Shown here in pieces: positions 26,708-37,363 of a stretch of 64,000 bases of DNA. Position numbers and translations under genes: made by a program. Source of the DNA: JBGAKG01 sp044224495 (GTDB lineage: Bacteria; Myxococcota_A; Polyangia; Polyangiales; Polyangiaceae). The first letter of the stretch is position 1. Each line of letters begins with the position of its first letter. Under the pieces are notes generated by a model. It was not told the DNA's origin and made no database searches. It saw nothing but the letters and a program-made list of their open reading frames with translations. The stretch is from the NCBI GenBank assembly GCA_044224495.1, contig JBGAKG010000013.1, positions 186,001 to 250,000 on the forward strand, given 5' to 3'.

Positions 26708-28180
26708 ATGAAGACAAGCGCGGGTCGCACCGTCGTCGTCCTCGCGATCTTGATGGCGACCTTCATGGCCGCGATGGAGGCCACCGTCATCGGCACGGCG
26801 ATGCCGACCGTGGTCGCCGATCTCGGCGGCCTCGAGCTCTACGGCTGGGTCGGCGCCATCTACATGCTGACCGCGACCGTCACGATGCCGATGTACGGCA
26901 AGCTCGCCGACGTCCTCGGCCGCAAACCCGTGATGCTCTTCGGCATCGCCGTGTTCCTCGTCGGCTCGGCCGCGAGCGGGCTCGCGCGCACGATGCCGTT
27001 CCTGATCGCGATGCGCGCGATCCAAGGCATCGGCGCGGGCGGCATCCAGCCGATCTCGATGACGATCCTCGGCGACGTCTACACGCCGGCCGAGCGCGCG
27101 CGCGTCCAAGCGTTGTTCGGCGCGGTGTGGGGCGTGTCCGGGATCGCGGGCCCGCTCCTCGGCGGGCTCATCGTGCACGCGCTCTCGTGGCGCTGGGTCT
27201 TCTACGTCAACGTGCCGTTCGGGCTCCTCGCGACTGCGCTCCTGGTCGTCGGTCACCGCGAGCCGGCGCGGGGCGAGGCCAAGCGACCCCCGGTCGACGT
27301 GCTCGGAGCGCTCACGTTGTCGCTCGCGGTGCTGCTCTTGCTCGGCGGGGCGCGCGGCGCGCCGCTCTTGCTCGCGGGCGCGCTCGTCGCGCTCGCGGCG
27401 TTCGTCGCGGTCGAGCGGCGGCATCCGTCCCCGATGCTCCCGCTCGATCTGATGCGGCGCCGGCTCATCGCCGTGTCGAGCGTGTGTGGCGCGCTCCTCG
27501 GCGCGACGATGAGCGCGATCGTCCTCTACGTCCCGCTCTACGTGCAGTCGATCCTGCTGAAGAGCGCGACCTACGCCGGTGCGATGGTGGCTCCGATGCT
27601 CGTCGGTTGGCCGATCGCATCGGCGCTGTCGGGGCGACTCCTCTTGCGGGTGGGCCCGCGGCCGCTCGTCCGGATCGGCCTGGCCGTGGTCGCCGTGGCG
27701 GCGGTCGTCATCGATCGCGGGATCGCGCGCGGCTCGTCGCCGCTCGTCCTCCAGAGCGCGATGTTCGTGGTGGGCACCGGGATGGGCCTCGCGAACACCG
27801 CGCTCCTGATCGCGGTGCAGGAGAGCGTCGGCTTCGCGCAGCGCGGGGTGGCGACGGCGAGCACGATGTTCTTCCGCACGATCGGCGGCGCGCTGGCGGT
27901 CGGAGTGCTCGGCTCGGTGCTCGCAGCGGTGCTGCACGGGCGCGTGGCCGAAGAGGTGCTCGACGACCTCCTCGGGCCCGAGCGCGGCAAGGATCTCGAT
28001 CCCTCGGTGGTCCACACCATCGGCGACGTCCTGCGCGAAGGGATGACGACGATCTTCCACGTCATCGCGGGGATGGCGATCCTGGGCGTGGTGTTCGGCG
28101 TGTTCTTCCCGCGGGTGGCGCTGGAGGAGAGGGCCGCGTCTCGAGATGCATTGCCGAATCCTCCGGGCACCCCGGACTGA
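26708..28180 (+). CDS. MFS drug exporter, DHA2 (EmrB/QacA) type, 14 TM
   Basis: 490 residues from ATG 26708. The 14-helix family is shown by motif C-like AVWGVSGIAGPLLGGLIV, motif A GKLADVLGRKPVML between helices 2 and 3, and the acidic MAAMEATVIGTAMPTV in helix 1 (motif D1). It exports hydrophobic compounds by proton antiport, by family knowledge. The last five codons and the stop lie inside the palindromic repeat at 28165-28343, so the C-terminus (PPGTPD) is supplied by the repeat; the original stop may have been displaced. It faces the chlorite-dismutase-family gene, which may be co-regulated. Confidence 0.92.
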   Translation: MKTSAGRTVVVLAILMATFMAAMEATVIGTAMPTVVADLGGLELYGWVGAIYMLTATVTMPMYGKLADVLGRKPVMLFGIAVFLVGSAASGLARTMPFLIAMRAIQGIGAGGIQPISMTILGDVYTPAERARVQALFGAVWGVSGIAGPLLGGLIVHALSWRWVFYVNVPFGLLATALLVVGHREPARGEAKRPPVDVLGALTLSLAVLLLLGGARGAPLLLAGALVALAAFVAVERRHPSPMLPLDLMRRRLIAVSSVCGALLGATMSAIVLYVPLYVQSILLKSATYAGAMVAPMLVGWPIASALSGRLLLRVGPRPLVRIGLAVVAVAAVVIDRGIARGSSPLVLQSAMFVVGTGMGLANTALLIAVQESVGFAQRGVATASTMFFRTIGGALAVGVLGSVLAAVLHGRVAEEVLDDLLGPERGKDLDPSVVHTIGDVLREGMTTIFHVIAGMAILGVVFGVFFPRVALEERAASRDALPNPPGTPD

Positions 28181-28343
28181 AGTCCGGGGCAGCAAAAGCA
28201 TTGAATGACTCGACCAAAGTCCGCCTTCGGCGGACTCCGCCGTGAAAGCTTGGCCCTCTCCACCAGAGCGGAGTCCGCCGCAGGCGGACTTCAAGTGGGA
28301 GCGGCAACGCTTCTGCTGCCCCGGACTTCAGTCCGGGGTGCCC
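28165..28343. repeat. nested palindromic repeat element, MITE/REP-like
   Basis: About 179 bases forming a near-complete palindrome. The outer arms are perfect over 30 bases (28165-28194 and 28314-28343). Each arm is itself an imperfect palindrome centred on GGACTGAAGTCC. The match continues with two mismatches for about 10 more bases. Inner arms at about 28216-28238 and 28271-28294 repeat the pattern around GTCCGCC...GGCGGAC with two mismatches. No transposase frame fits inside. It starts within the MFS gene and ends 8 bases before the stop of the convergent exonuclease gene. It could act as a bidirectional terminator or be a mobile non-autonomous repeat. Confidence 0.85.
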
Positions 28344-28351
28344 TGCCGCCT

Positions 28352-29107
28352 TCAGTCCGTGAAATCCACCACCACCGGGGCGTGATCGCTGGCTCCGAAC
28401 TCGCGCAGGACGCGATGGCTCGTCGCCTTCTCCGCCAGCGCCGTCGAGGCGAGCACGAGATCGAGCCGCCACCCGACGTTCTTCTGGCGCGCGTTGCGCC
28501 AGTACGGCCACCACGTGAAGAGCGCGTCGTCGTCGGGGGAGAGCTTGCGCCCGACGTCGACGAGGCCACCCGCGATGAGCTTCTCGAGGAGCGCGCGCTC
28601 CTCCGTCTTCTGCCCGACCGACTCCTTGATCCGCAGCGTCTTGTGCACGTCCGCGTCGGTGCGGGAGATGTTGATGTCCCCCATGATCACGACCGTCTTG
28701 TCGCCGAACGACCGGGCGTAGTCCTTCATGGCTTCGAAGAAGACGATCTTGGCGTCGTAGTCTTTGCCGCCGTTCGGGGCGTAGACGGAGACGAAGACCT
28801 CGCGCTCGGTGTGCGCCTCGACGACGCGGCTCTCCGCGTCGAAGCTGGGGTGCGCCCGCTTCGGCGCGGACGCGAAGCGGCTCTTCCGAAGGTGGATGCT
28901 GACGCCGGAGTAGCCCTTCGCGTTGCCGTGCCAGAACGAGTGGTAGTCGAGCAGCCCGGTGAGCCCGTAGAGGTTGGGCGACAGCTGCTCGGTCGTGGCT
29001 TTGATCTCCTGGAAGCACGCGACGTCGGGTTTCTCCTTCTCGAGGAGCTCGAGCACCTGCGCCTCGCGCGCGCGGATTCCGTTGACGTTCCAGGTGAGGA
29101 CGCGCAT
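28352..29107 (-). CDS. xth: exodeoxyribonuclease III / AP endonuclease
   Basis: 251 residues, the usual length for ExoA/XthA. It cuts DNA 5' of abasic sites and removes 3'-blocking groups in base excision repair. Motifs of the EEP fold: LTWNVNGIRAR (N-terminal Asn), CFQEIKATTEQL (metal Glu), and AKGYSGVSIH. VSVYAPNGG carries the active-site Tyr region, VIMGDINISRTDADVH the Asp/Asn pair, and FGASDHAPVVVDF the catalytic Asp-His. Last gene of a leftward run (substrate-binding protein, laminin-G-like lipoprotein, xth). Its 3' end abuts the palindromic repeat. Confidence 0.94.
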   Translation of the reverse strand: MRVLTWNVNGIRAREAQVLELLEKEKPDVACFQEIKATTEQLSPNLYGLTGLLDYHSFWHGNAKGYSGVSIHLRKSRFASAPKRAHPSFDAESRVVEAHTEREVFVSVYAPNGGKDYDAKIVFFEAMKDYARSFGDKTVVIMGDINISRTDADVHKTLRIKESVGQKTEERALLEKLIAGGLVDVGRKLSPDDDALFTWWPYWRNARQKNVGWRLDLVLASTALAEKATSHRVLREFGASDHAPVVVDFTD

Positions 29108-29150
29108 CGCGCCGATGCTTACGCGATCGAGCGCGGGGGAGAAAGAGTCA

Positions 29151-29939
29151 TCAGGGCACGCGCGAGAAGTCGTCGTACGCGTACGATCCGGTCGGGTCTT
29201 CCGCGCCGCCGAACCCGACCGTGCCGGCGCTCGTGATGCGCGCCGGGTCGGCGTCCTTCACCGTGGCCTTCGCGCGCACGACGAACTTGCCGTTCACGAG
29301 CTCCTCCACGGTGGCCGTGACGTTCACGGGGTCCGTGCCGCTCACCTCGAGCGTGAGCCGACACGTGGACCCGGCGGACAGCGGGGGCGAGATCGTCAGA
29401 TCGGGGAAGAAGTCGGTGACGAAGGCGCTCCCGTTCTGGCGCCCGAACTTCGCCGTGTCGAAGGCGTTGAAGACGTAGAGGACGTAGCCGTCGAGCGTGT
29501 CGGCCTTCGCGAGCGTCGCTTGTTGGAGCCGCGCCCAGATCTGCGGGTAGCCCGGCGTGGTGAAGCCGACACCGAGGTGGACGACGGCGGACACGGTGAC
29601 GTCCGCGAGGTCCTCGCTCGGCGGTCGCGTGACCACGTTGTCGCGGTAGACGGTCGCGTTCGTCCCCGTCCAGAAGGCGGTCTCCTTGCTCAGCTGGAAG
29701 ACGCTCGGCTTCTTCGCGATCCAGCCGTTGCCGATCGCGGGCCCGTCCGCGCGCGCGAAGTCGTCGAAGAACCCGATCCGCGCGTCGGGCCCCGCGTCCG
29801 CTGCGGCTTCGCTCGGCGCGTCCGCCTTCGCGTCCGAGGGGCCGGCATCCGACGTCGGCGTGCCCCCGACGAAGTCCTCCGTCGCCGGGAGGAGACAACC
29901 GGCGGCGACGAGCAGGGGCGCGACGAACGGAAGGCGCAC
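29151..29939 (-). CDS. lipoprotein with concanavalin/laminin-G-like domain
   Basis: 262 residues. The signal MRLPFVAPLLVAAGC is short, with the lipobox VAAGC. The linker is Asp/Ala-rich (SDAGPSDAKADAPSEA). From ~55 the sequence has the jelly-roll pattern seen in DUF1080/laminin-G-like domains: FFDDFARADGPAIGNGW at the start, then GYVLYVFNAFDTAKFGRQ, STCRLTLEVSG, and TVGFGGAEDPTGSYAYDDFSRV at the end, where the first and last strands pair. Such domains usually bind glycans. It starts 19 bases after the stop of the substrate-binding-protein gene. Confidence 0.7.
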   Translation of the reverse strand: MRLPFVAPLLVAAGCLLPATEDFVGGTPTSDAGPSDAKADAPSEAAADAGPDARIGFFDDFARADGPAIGNGWIAKKPSVFQLSKETAFWTGTNATVYRDNVVTRPPSEDLADVTVSAVVHLGVGFTTPGYPQIWARLQQATLAKADTLDGYVLYVFNAFDTAKFGRQNGSAFVTDFFPDLTISPPLSAGSTCRLTLEVSGTDPVNVTATVEELVNGKFVVRAKATVKDADPARITSAGTVGFGGAEDPTGSYAYDDFSRVP

Positions 29940-29958
29940 GTTTCCAGTCTACCAAGGG

Positions 29959-31452
29959 TCAGCGCAAACCGGCGAGCCCGAGGTAGCGGCCTTCGGCGCT
30001 CGGGGAAAACCCCTTCGCGCGAGCGCTCGCGACGGCCACCTGGTCTTCGTGCCAGAGCGGGATCCAGTACGCGCGGTCCAGCACGCGCTCCTCGACCGCC
30101 GCGTAGATCGTCTTGCGCACGGCGGGGTCCCGCTCTTGATCGCCCCGGTCCAGGAGGGCATCGAGCTCCGGATCGTCGACCCGCGCCCGGTTCGTCCCCT
30201 TCGGTGGGACGGCGGTCGAGTGGAGGAACGTCCGCAGCACGTTCGGCTCCGTGACCTCCGGGATCTGCAGGCTCGCGAGATCGAAGTCCCCCTCGGACAG
30301 GCGCGCGATCAGCGTGCCGAGCTCGAGCGGTCGCACTTCGACGTCGAACCCGGCCTCCGCGAGCGACTGCGCGAACACCTTGGCGATCGCGACGCGCAGC
30401 CGGTCGGTACCACAAAGGTACGTGACGTGGACGCGCCCGCCGGCTCCGGCGACGAGCGCCCGGGCCTTCGCGCCGTCGGGGCCCCAGCCCTCCCGCTCGG
30501 AGTGGGCCCAGAGCGCGGGGGGAAGGAGCCCGGTGGCGAGGGAGGCGCGGCCATCGAGCATGTGGGTCACGATCGGTGCTCGGTCGAGCGCGAAGCGGAC
30601 GGCGCGTCGGAGATTGGCGTCGGCGAACGGACCGCGGTCCGTCCGGAAGAGCAGGTAGGTGAGGTTCGCCCCCGGCCGCGCCGTGACGGTGAGCTCGCGC
30701 TCGCCGGCGAGGGCGGGGAGGAGCGACGGGGAGACGCCGTTCAACGCGAGATCGGCGCGCCCCCCGAGCAGCCGCAGCGCGCGCGCGTTCTCGTCGTGCA
30801 CGGTGAGGACGCGGAGCCCGCGCGCCGGGGCCGGCAGGGCCGCGCCCGTCGCCGGCGCGAGCTCGATCCGACCGCGCGCGAACGACGTGATCCGGTAGGG
30901 GCCCAGTCCGTCGAGCGCCGAGCCGTCGCCGGCCGGAGAGACTGCGTCGCCCGCGCGCAAGATCGGTAGCTCGAGATCGGAGAGGAGCGTCGCGTGCGCG
31001 CGCCCCAGGTGAATCCGGACCGCGCGCGGCTCCGTCAGCACCACGTTCACGTCGTCGATGGCCTCGACCACGCGCGCGTGGCGAGCGGCGACCTTCGGAT
31101 CGCCGAACGCGCGGAGCGTGGCGACCACGTCGGCCGGCGTGAGCGGTGCACCCGAGTGGAAGAGCAGCCCTTCGCGCAGAGTGACGACGAGCGTGCGCTC
31201 GTCCTCCCACCGGTACGCCTCGGCGAGGTAGGGGGTGGGCGCGAGCGTGTCGGGGTCGAGTCGGAAGAGCCCGGCGTGCACCAAACGCGACATCCGCATC
31301 CCGACGGCGTCCGTGACGAAGCGCGGATCCACCGTCTCGGCGTCGGTGGGGACGAGGAGCTCGAGCGGCGCGGGATCGGCCGGATCGCGCGCGGCGCCCT
31401 CGTGCCGGCAACCCGTGCAGCCCGCCGGTCCGAGGCCCACCGCGATCAGCAA
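29959..31452 (-). CDS. ABC transporter substrate-binding lipoprotein, family 5 (peptide/nickel type)
   Basis: About 497 residues. SBP_bac_5 hallmarks: TDAETVDPRFVTDAVG, YLAEAYRWEDERTLVVTLREGLLFHSGAPLTPADV (shown here in part), ANLRRAVRFALDRAPIV, and RVAIAKVFAQSLAEAGFDVEV. A lipobox lies in VGLGPAGC. The start is uncertain. The only canonical candidate near the signal is a TTG at 31452, which leaves a 12-residue leader without basic residues, while the hydrophobic stretch continues upstream (ALAKVLLVALLIAV) without an ATG, GTG or TTG. A rarer start codon is possible. No permease or ATPase genes are adjacent, so it is an orphan binding protein. Divergent from dacB. Confidence 0.8.
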   Translation of the reverse strand: MLIAVGLGPAGCTGCRHEGAARDPADPAPLELLVPTDAETVDPRFVTDAVGMRMSRLVHAGLFRLDPDTLAPTPYLAEAYRWEDERTLVVTLREGLLFHSGAPLTPADVVATLRAFGDPKVAARHARVVEAIDDVNVVLTEPRAVRIHLGRAHATLLSDLELPILRAGDAVSPAGDGSALDGLGPYRITSFARGRIELAPATGAALPAPARGLRVLTVHDENARALRLLGGRADLALNGVSPSLLPALAGERELTVTARPGANLTYLLFRTDRGPFADANLRRAVRFALDRAPIVTHMLDGRASLATGLLPPALWAHSEREGWGPDGAKARALVAGAGGRVHVTYLCGTDRLRVAIAKVFAQSLAEAGFDVEVRPLELGTLIARLSEGDFDLASLQIPEVTEPNVLRTFLHSTAVPPKGTNRARVDDPELDALLDRGDQERDPAVRKTIYAAVEERVLDRAYWIPLWHEDQVAVASARAKGFSPSAEGRYLGLAGLR

Positions 31453-31503
31453 GGCGACGAGAAGGACTTTTGCGAGCGCGCGCGGCGTTGTAGGTAGAAA
31501 GCG

Positions 31504-32967
31504 ATGCGTCGTCGCCCGGCCCCCCGCCGAACCCTCCCCGTCGTCGCGGCGCTCGCCGCGGCGCTGCTCGTGGGCACCTTCGGCGGAGACGTGCGCTCGG
31601 ACCAGTCGCCGAAGGCCGAGAACAAGTCGCTCGCGGCGGCGACGGCCGCGATGACGGGCGACAAGGCCTGGAAGGACGCGCTCGTCGGCGTCTCGATCGT
31701 CGACGTCGAGTCGGGGGCGGTCCTTGCATCTTACAACGAACATGCGGCGTTGAACCCGGCGTCGAACGCGAAGCTTTACACGGCTGCGACTGCGCTGGCG
31801 ATGCTTCATGGCGATCGTCGCTTCGAGACGACGCTCTCGGGCTCGATGAAGGGCACCGACGTCCAGAACCTCACCCTCCGGGGCGGCGGCGATCCGTCGC
31901 TCGAGACCGAGGACCTCTACGATCTGGTGCTCGAGCTGCGCGCACACGGCGTCCGGCGCGTCGACGGGGATCTCCTGGTCGATCAGAAGTACTTCGACGG
32001 CGAGACGACGCCCCCGGCGTTCGAGCAGAAGCCCGGCGAGTGGGCGGCGTTCCGTGCGCCCATCAGCGCGCTCGCGGTCAACGAGAACACGATCACCCTC
32101 CAGGTCAGGCCGACCGATCCCGGCAAGGGCGCGCACGTGTTCTTCGATCCGCCGGGCTTCGTCGACGTCGAGGGCGCCATCACCACCGGCGAAGGCGCCG
32201 ACACGGTCGTCCTCGGACTCTCGCCGTCCGGGCGCCGGATGGCGGCGAAGATCTCCGGCGCGGTCGGCGCCGACGCGAAGCTCGTCCGCTACACGCGGCG
32301 CGTCGACGATCCCACGCTCCTCGGGGGCTACGTCCTCAAGTCGCAGCTCGAGCGCGAGGGGATCGCGTTCTCGGGCGAGGTGAAGGCGGGGAACGGCAAG
32401 GGCAACGTGCTCGCGAAGCACACGTCGCAGCCGCTCTCGACGCTCCTCTACGCGCTGGGCAAGCAGAGCGACAATTTCTACGCCGAGATGGTCTTCAAGG
32501 ATCTCGGCGCCGAGGCGAAGGGGACGCCCGCCAAGGCCGACGCGGCCGCCGCCGCGGTGGCGAAGCACGTCGAGGACGTTGGCGCCAAGGACGCGGGGCT
32601 CGTCTTCAAGAACGGCTCCGGGCTCTACGACGCCAACCGCGTGACGACCGACAGCCTCACGAAGCTCCTCCGCGCCACCTACCGCGACTCGGCGGTCGGA
32701 CCCGAGTTCGTCGCGCAGCTCGCGATCGGCGGCGTCGACGGGACGCTCCACAAACGCTTCCACTCCCAGGCCCGGCGCCGTTGCGTCCGGGCGAAGACGG
32801 GGACGCTCGACGACGCGATCGCGCTGAGCGGCTACGTGCTCGGCCCGCCCGGCAAGGGACCGATCGCGTTCTCGATCGTCTTCAACAAGGTCGCGGGCAA
32901 GGCCTCGGCCGCGCGCATCGCCGCCGACAAGCTCGTCGAGGCGATCGTGCACGAGCTCTGGGGCTGA
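31504..32967 (+). CDS. dacB: D-alanyl-D-alanine carboxypeptidase/endopeptidase, PBP4 type (S13)
   Basis: 487 residues. It trims peptidoglycan stem peptides and cuts D-Ala-mDAP cross-links in the periplasm. Sec signal at 1-26 (MRRRPAPRRTLPVVAALAAALL). The catalytic triad motifs are complete: SNAK at 87-90 (acylated Ser and Lys), SDN at 322-324 in KQSDNFYAE, and KTG at 431-433 in RAKTGTLDD. The ~200 residues between the first two motifs hold the inserted S13 domains (FVDVEGAITTGEG and others). The stop is one base from the convergent frameshifted gene. Divergent from the substrate-binding-protein gene, about 50 bases between starts. Confidence 0.93.
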   Translation: MRRRPAPRRTLPVVAALAAALLVGTFGGDVRSDQSPKAENKSLAAATAAMTGDKAWKDALVGVSIVDVESGAVLASYNEHAALNPASNAKLYTAATALAMLHGDRRFETTLSGSMKGTDVQNLTLRGGGDPSLETEDLYDLVLELRAHGVRRVDGDLLVDQKYFDGETTPPAFEQKPGEWAAFRAPISALAVNENTITLQVRPTDPGKGAHVFFDPPGFVDVEGAITTGEGADTVVLGLSPSGRRMAAKISGAVGADAKLVRYTRRVDDPTLLGGYVLKSQLEREGIAFSGEVKAGNGKGNVLAKHTSQPLSTLLYALGKQSDNFYAEMVFKDLGAEAKGTPAKADAAAAAVAKHVEDVGAKDAGLVFKNGSGLYDANRVTTDSLTKLLRATYRDSAVGPEFVAQLAIGGVDGTLHKRFHSQARRRCVRAKTGTLDDAIALSGYVLGPPGKGPIAFSIVFNKVAGKASAARIAADKLVEAIVHELWG

Positions 32968-32968
32968 A

Positions 32969-33795
32969 TCAGAACTTGCCGCCCCACGTGACCATGCCGC
33001 CGCCGGGCATGGGGTGGAAGTCGAGCGCTGCCGCGGCCGGCGGAGGCGCCTCTTTCTTGCCGCCGACCAGCAGCCACGTCACGCCGACGCCGAGCCCGAC
33101 GATGCCGACGCCGAGGAGCACGATCCCGGAGATGAACGCGCCGCGCAGCGCCGACACCTTGTCGGGATCGCACGTGCCCGTCGTCGCGCCCGCGGGCGGA
33201 ACGCCGCAGGTGTCCTTGTAGTCGGAGTAGCGGAGCTGAGCGACCGTCTCGACGATCCCGAACCCGACGAGCGACGCTGCGCCGATGCCCATGAACACCC
33301 ACGGGAGCGGGCCCGCACCCCCGCCGCCGCTCGGGGCGGGACCGCCGGAGCCTTTGCCCTTCGGCTCGACGCGGAGGACGCGATCCTTCTCGCCCTCGGC
33401 GACGAGGATCGTCTCTTCTTGGCTCGTCCCGTCGCCGAAGTCGTAGTGGAACTTGTGCTCCCCGGGATCGATCGTCTTGCTCGTCCCCGACAGACGATCG
33501 AGGCCTTGCCGCTCGCGTCGTGCGCGCGCACGACGACCGACGGCATGCCGTTGTCGACCTCGGCCAGCCACTTCGTGCAGTCGCTCTGGACGACCGCGGG
33601 GCACGCGTCCTTCACGCAAATGAGGAGCTGCTCCTTCGCCGCGCCGAGCTTCTTCTCGCGCCGCAGCGCCTGCGACTTCTCGGCGGCGTTGAAGCACTCG
33701 TCTTTGGTCTGAGCGAGGGCCGGCGACGCCGCGAGCATCGCGACCACCAAACCGAGAGCCGCGGTTCCGACGGAGGGGAGGCGTGCGCGTCGCAT
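32969..33795 (-). pseudogene. frameshifted TPR/PEGA-like exported protein
   Basis: From ATG 33795 the frame gives a signal peptide and TPR-like start (MRRARLPSVGTAALGLVVAM, ECFNAAEKSQALRREKKLGAA, VVVRAHDASGK). It then turns into Arg/Ser noise near 33500-33515. The continuation lies one frame over: RLSGTSKTIDPGEHKFHYDF, a Gly/Pro linker, and two membrane segments (LPWVFMGIGAASLVGFGIV and VLLGVGIVGLGVGVTWLLV) flanking a two-Cys loop, ending MVTWGGKF. The layout matches the intact gene at 23418. Compared with it, part of the PEGA-like strand is missing, so a deletion of 3n+1 bases is likely. A sequencing error is the alternative. Confidence 0.7.
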
Positions 33796-33836
33796 GCTGA
33801 CGAGCACACCAAACGCCCCGCACTTTGTAAAGCGCG

Positions 33837-35408
33837 TCACATGCACTCGCGCTTGTAGATGCGGTCCCCGTTCGGCCCGATTTTGTAGGGCGGGTTGCAG
33901 TTCGGAGCGCCCGTCCCGGCGCCGGTAGCGGTGGGCTTCGCAGTCGCCGTTCCGTTGCTCGGGGGGCGGACGGTGGCCGTCACGGTAGGCTTCGTGGTCG
34001 TGCCCGTGACGACGGGCTTCGCCGACGCGACCGCCGACGCCGTGTCCGGTGCCGCAGCCGTGGAGGTGACCGTCGGCGGTGTCTTCGGCGCGGTCCCGGT
34101 CTCCGTGCTCGGCGGCGCGGTCGTGCCCGTCGCGGTGCCGGTGCCGGCGCCCCCGACCGTCTTGTCCTGTCCCGTGCGCCCGATCGAGATGCCGACGATC
34201 AGGAGCAGGACCGCCGCCGCGCTCGCCAGTGCCACGTAGAGGAACACCTTGCGGTTCTTCCGCTCCGGCAACATCGAGTCGCCGGCGGCGACGGAGATGC
34301 TCGAGACTTGCGACGGGCTCTCGCCCGCGGGCGGGATCGCTCCCGAGCTCGACGATCCGGGCGGCGGCGGCGTGAACGTCGTCTCCTCGCCCAGGCCCGA
34401 CATGATCTGCGTGAGCGCCGGTTGGTCGCCGGTCACGCTCTCGATCTCGGCGACCTTCTCCGCGCGCGCGAGCAGCGTCTCCCCCGCGACGAGCTCGACC
34501 CAGTCACCGACGTCGGTCGCGAGCGCCGGGTGGAGCGTGCGCTCGAGCGCCTGCGCCATCTCCTTCGCGGTCGCGAAGCGCTTCGTCTTGTCGCGCTCGA
34601 TCCCGCGCATGACGAGCGCGTCGAGCGCGGGCGTCACGTCCGGGTTGAACGTGCTCGGCGGATCGACCGCCCCGAACAACACTTGCTCGAGCACGGCGCC
34701 CTCGTTCTCGCCCTTGAAGAGCTTCCGGAGCGTCAGCGCCTCCCACATGCACACGGCCGCGGCGTACACGTCGGTCTGGCGATCGATCGGCTGCCCGCGC
34801 AGCTGCTCGGGCGACATGTACGGGAGCTTCCCCTTCACGTTGCCTTCGCGCGTGGTGTGGAAGCGCCCGGCGGCCTTCGCGACGCCGAAGTCGAGCACCT
34901 TCGCGACCCCGTCGCGGTTGACCAAGATGTTCTGTGGCGAGATGTCGCGGTGAACGATGTTGAGCGGCTCGCCGCGCTCCGTCTTCGCCTCGTGCGCGGC
35001 GTGCAGGCCGTAGAGCGACCCCGCGATGATCGAGATGATGATGTTCGGAGGGATGCTCTCCGCGCGCGTGCGCGCGCCCCGGATCAAGCGCGAGAGCGTC
35101 TCGCCCTGGAGGTACTCCATCACGAGGAACAGCTCGCCCTGCGTCGCCACGACGTCGAGCGTCGCGCAGACGTTGGGGTGCTGGATGCGCGCCGCCAAGC
35201 GCGCCTCGTCGAGGAACATGGAGACGAACTCGGGGTCCTTCGCGAACTGCGGGTGGAGCCGCTTGATCGCGACCGTGCGCGCGAAGCCGACCGGCCCCAT
35301 CAAGCGCCCGAGATGGACCGTGGCCATCCCCCCCGACGCGAGCTCGCCGTAGAGGGCATACCGCCCGATCACGCGCGTCGGGGCGCCGGCTGCCGGAGTA
35401 TTGGACAC
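33837..35408 (-). CDS. transmembrane Ser/Thr protein kinase
   Basis: 523 residues. Kinase domain ~15-290: ASGGMATVHLG (Gly loop), Lys49 in VAIKRL, HRDISPQN (153-160), DFG at 173-175, and the activation segment KGKLPYMSPEQ. HRDISPQN instead of HRDxKPxN is a common variant in myxobacterial kinases; the catalytic Asp remains, but the usual Lys is Ser. One membrane helix at 387-410 (KVFLYVALASAAAVLLLIVG). The outer part is Thr/Pro/Ala-rich, closing with a short Cys-bracketed tail (NCNPPYKIGPNGDRIYKREC). Divergent from a second kinase at 35567, sharing a 158-base region with a pyrimidine tract. Confidence 0.93.
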   Translation of the reverse strand: MSNTPAAGAPTRVIGRYALYGELASGGMATVHLGRLMGPVGFARTVAIKRLHPQFAKDPEFVSMFLDEARLAARIQHPNVCATLDVVATQGELFLVMEYLQGETLSRLIRGARTRAESIPPNIIISIIAGSLYGLHAAHEAKTERGEPLNIVHRDISPQNILVNRDGVAKVLDFGVAKAAGRFHTTREGNVKGKLPYMSPEQLRGQPIDRQTDVYAAAVCMWEALTLRKLFKGENEGAVLEQVLFGAVDPPSTFNPDVTPALDALVMRGIERDKTKRFATAKEMAQALERTLHPALATDVGDWVELVAGETLLARAEKVAEIESVTGDQPALTQIMSGLGEETTFTPPPPGSSSSGAIPPAGESPSQVSSISVAAGDSMLPERKNRKVFLYVALASAAAVLLLIVGISIGRTGQDKTVGGAGTGTATGTTAPPSTETGTAPKTPPTVTSTAAAPDTASAVASAKPVVTGTTTKPTVTATVRPPSNGTATAKPTATGAGTGAPNCNPPYKIGPNGDRIYKRECM

Positions 35409-35457
35409 TCCCCGTCAGGCTACCAGACTCGGCCGCAACGAGCCCACCAACCCGCGC

Positions 35458-35522
35458 CCACTCCCCCTCCCACTCCTCCTCCCACTCCCACTCCCGCTCC
35501 TTCTCCCGCTCCTCCTCCCGCT
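35458..35522. repeat. C-rich low-complexity tract between divergent kinases
   Basis: About 65 bases built from CTCC/CCCACT/CCCGCT units (for example CTCCTCCCACTCCCACTCC). The opposite strand is G-rich with many GGGAG runs. Such tracts can form G-quadruplex or triplex structures and are prone to length change. It lies between two kinase start codons, 50 bases from one and 45 from the other, so it could affect both promoters. A TATACT at 35544-35549, five of six bases of a -10 box, follows it in the direction of the 35567 gene, without a -35 match. Confidence 0.7.
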
Positions 35523-35566
35523 CGCGCCGCCTCCGCCCCACGCTATACTCTCGCCCGGGCCGCGCC

Positions 35567-37363
<1,797 letters not shown>

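Noticed and set aside
25882..28245. Long plus- and minus-strand open frames of about 800 codons over the haem-protein and MFS genes
   Set aside because: Repetitive Arg/His/Asp composition; both known families are read in other frames with full motifs.
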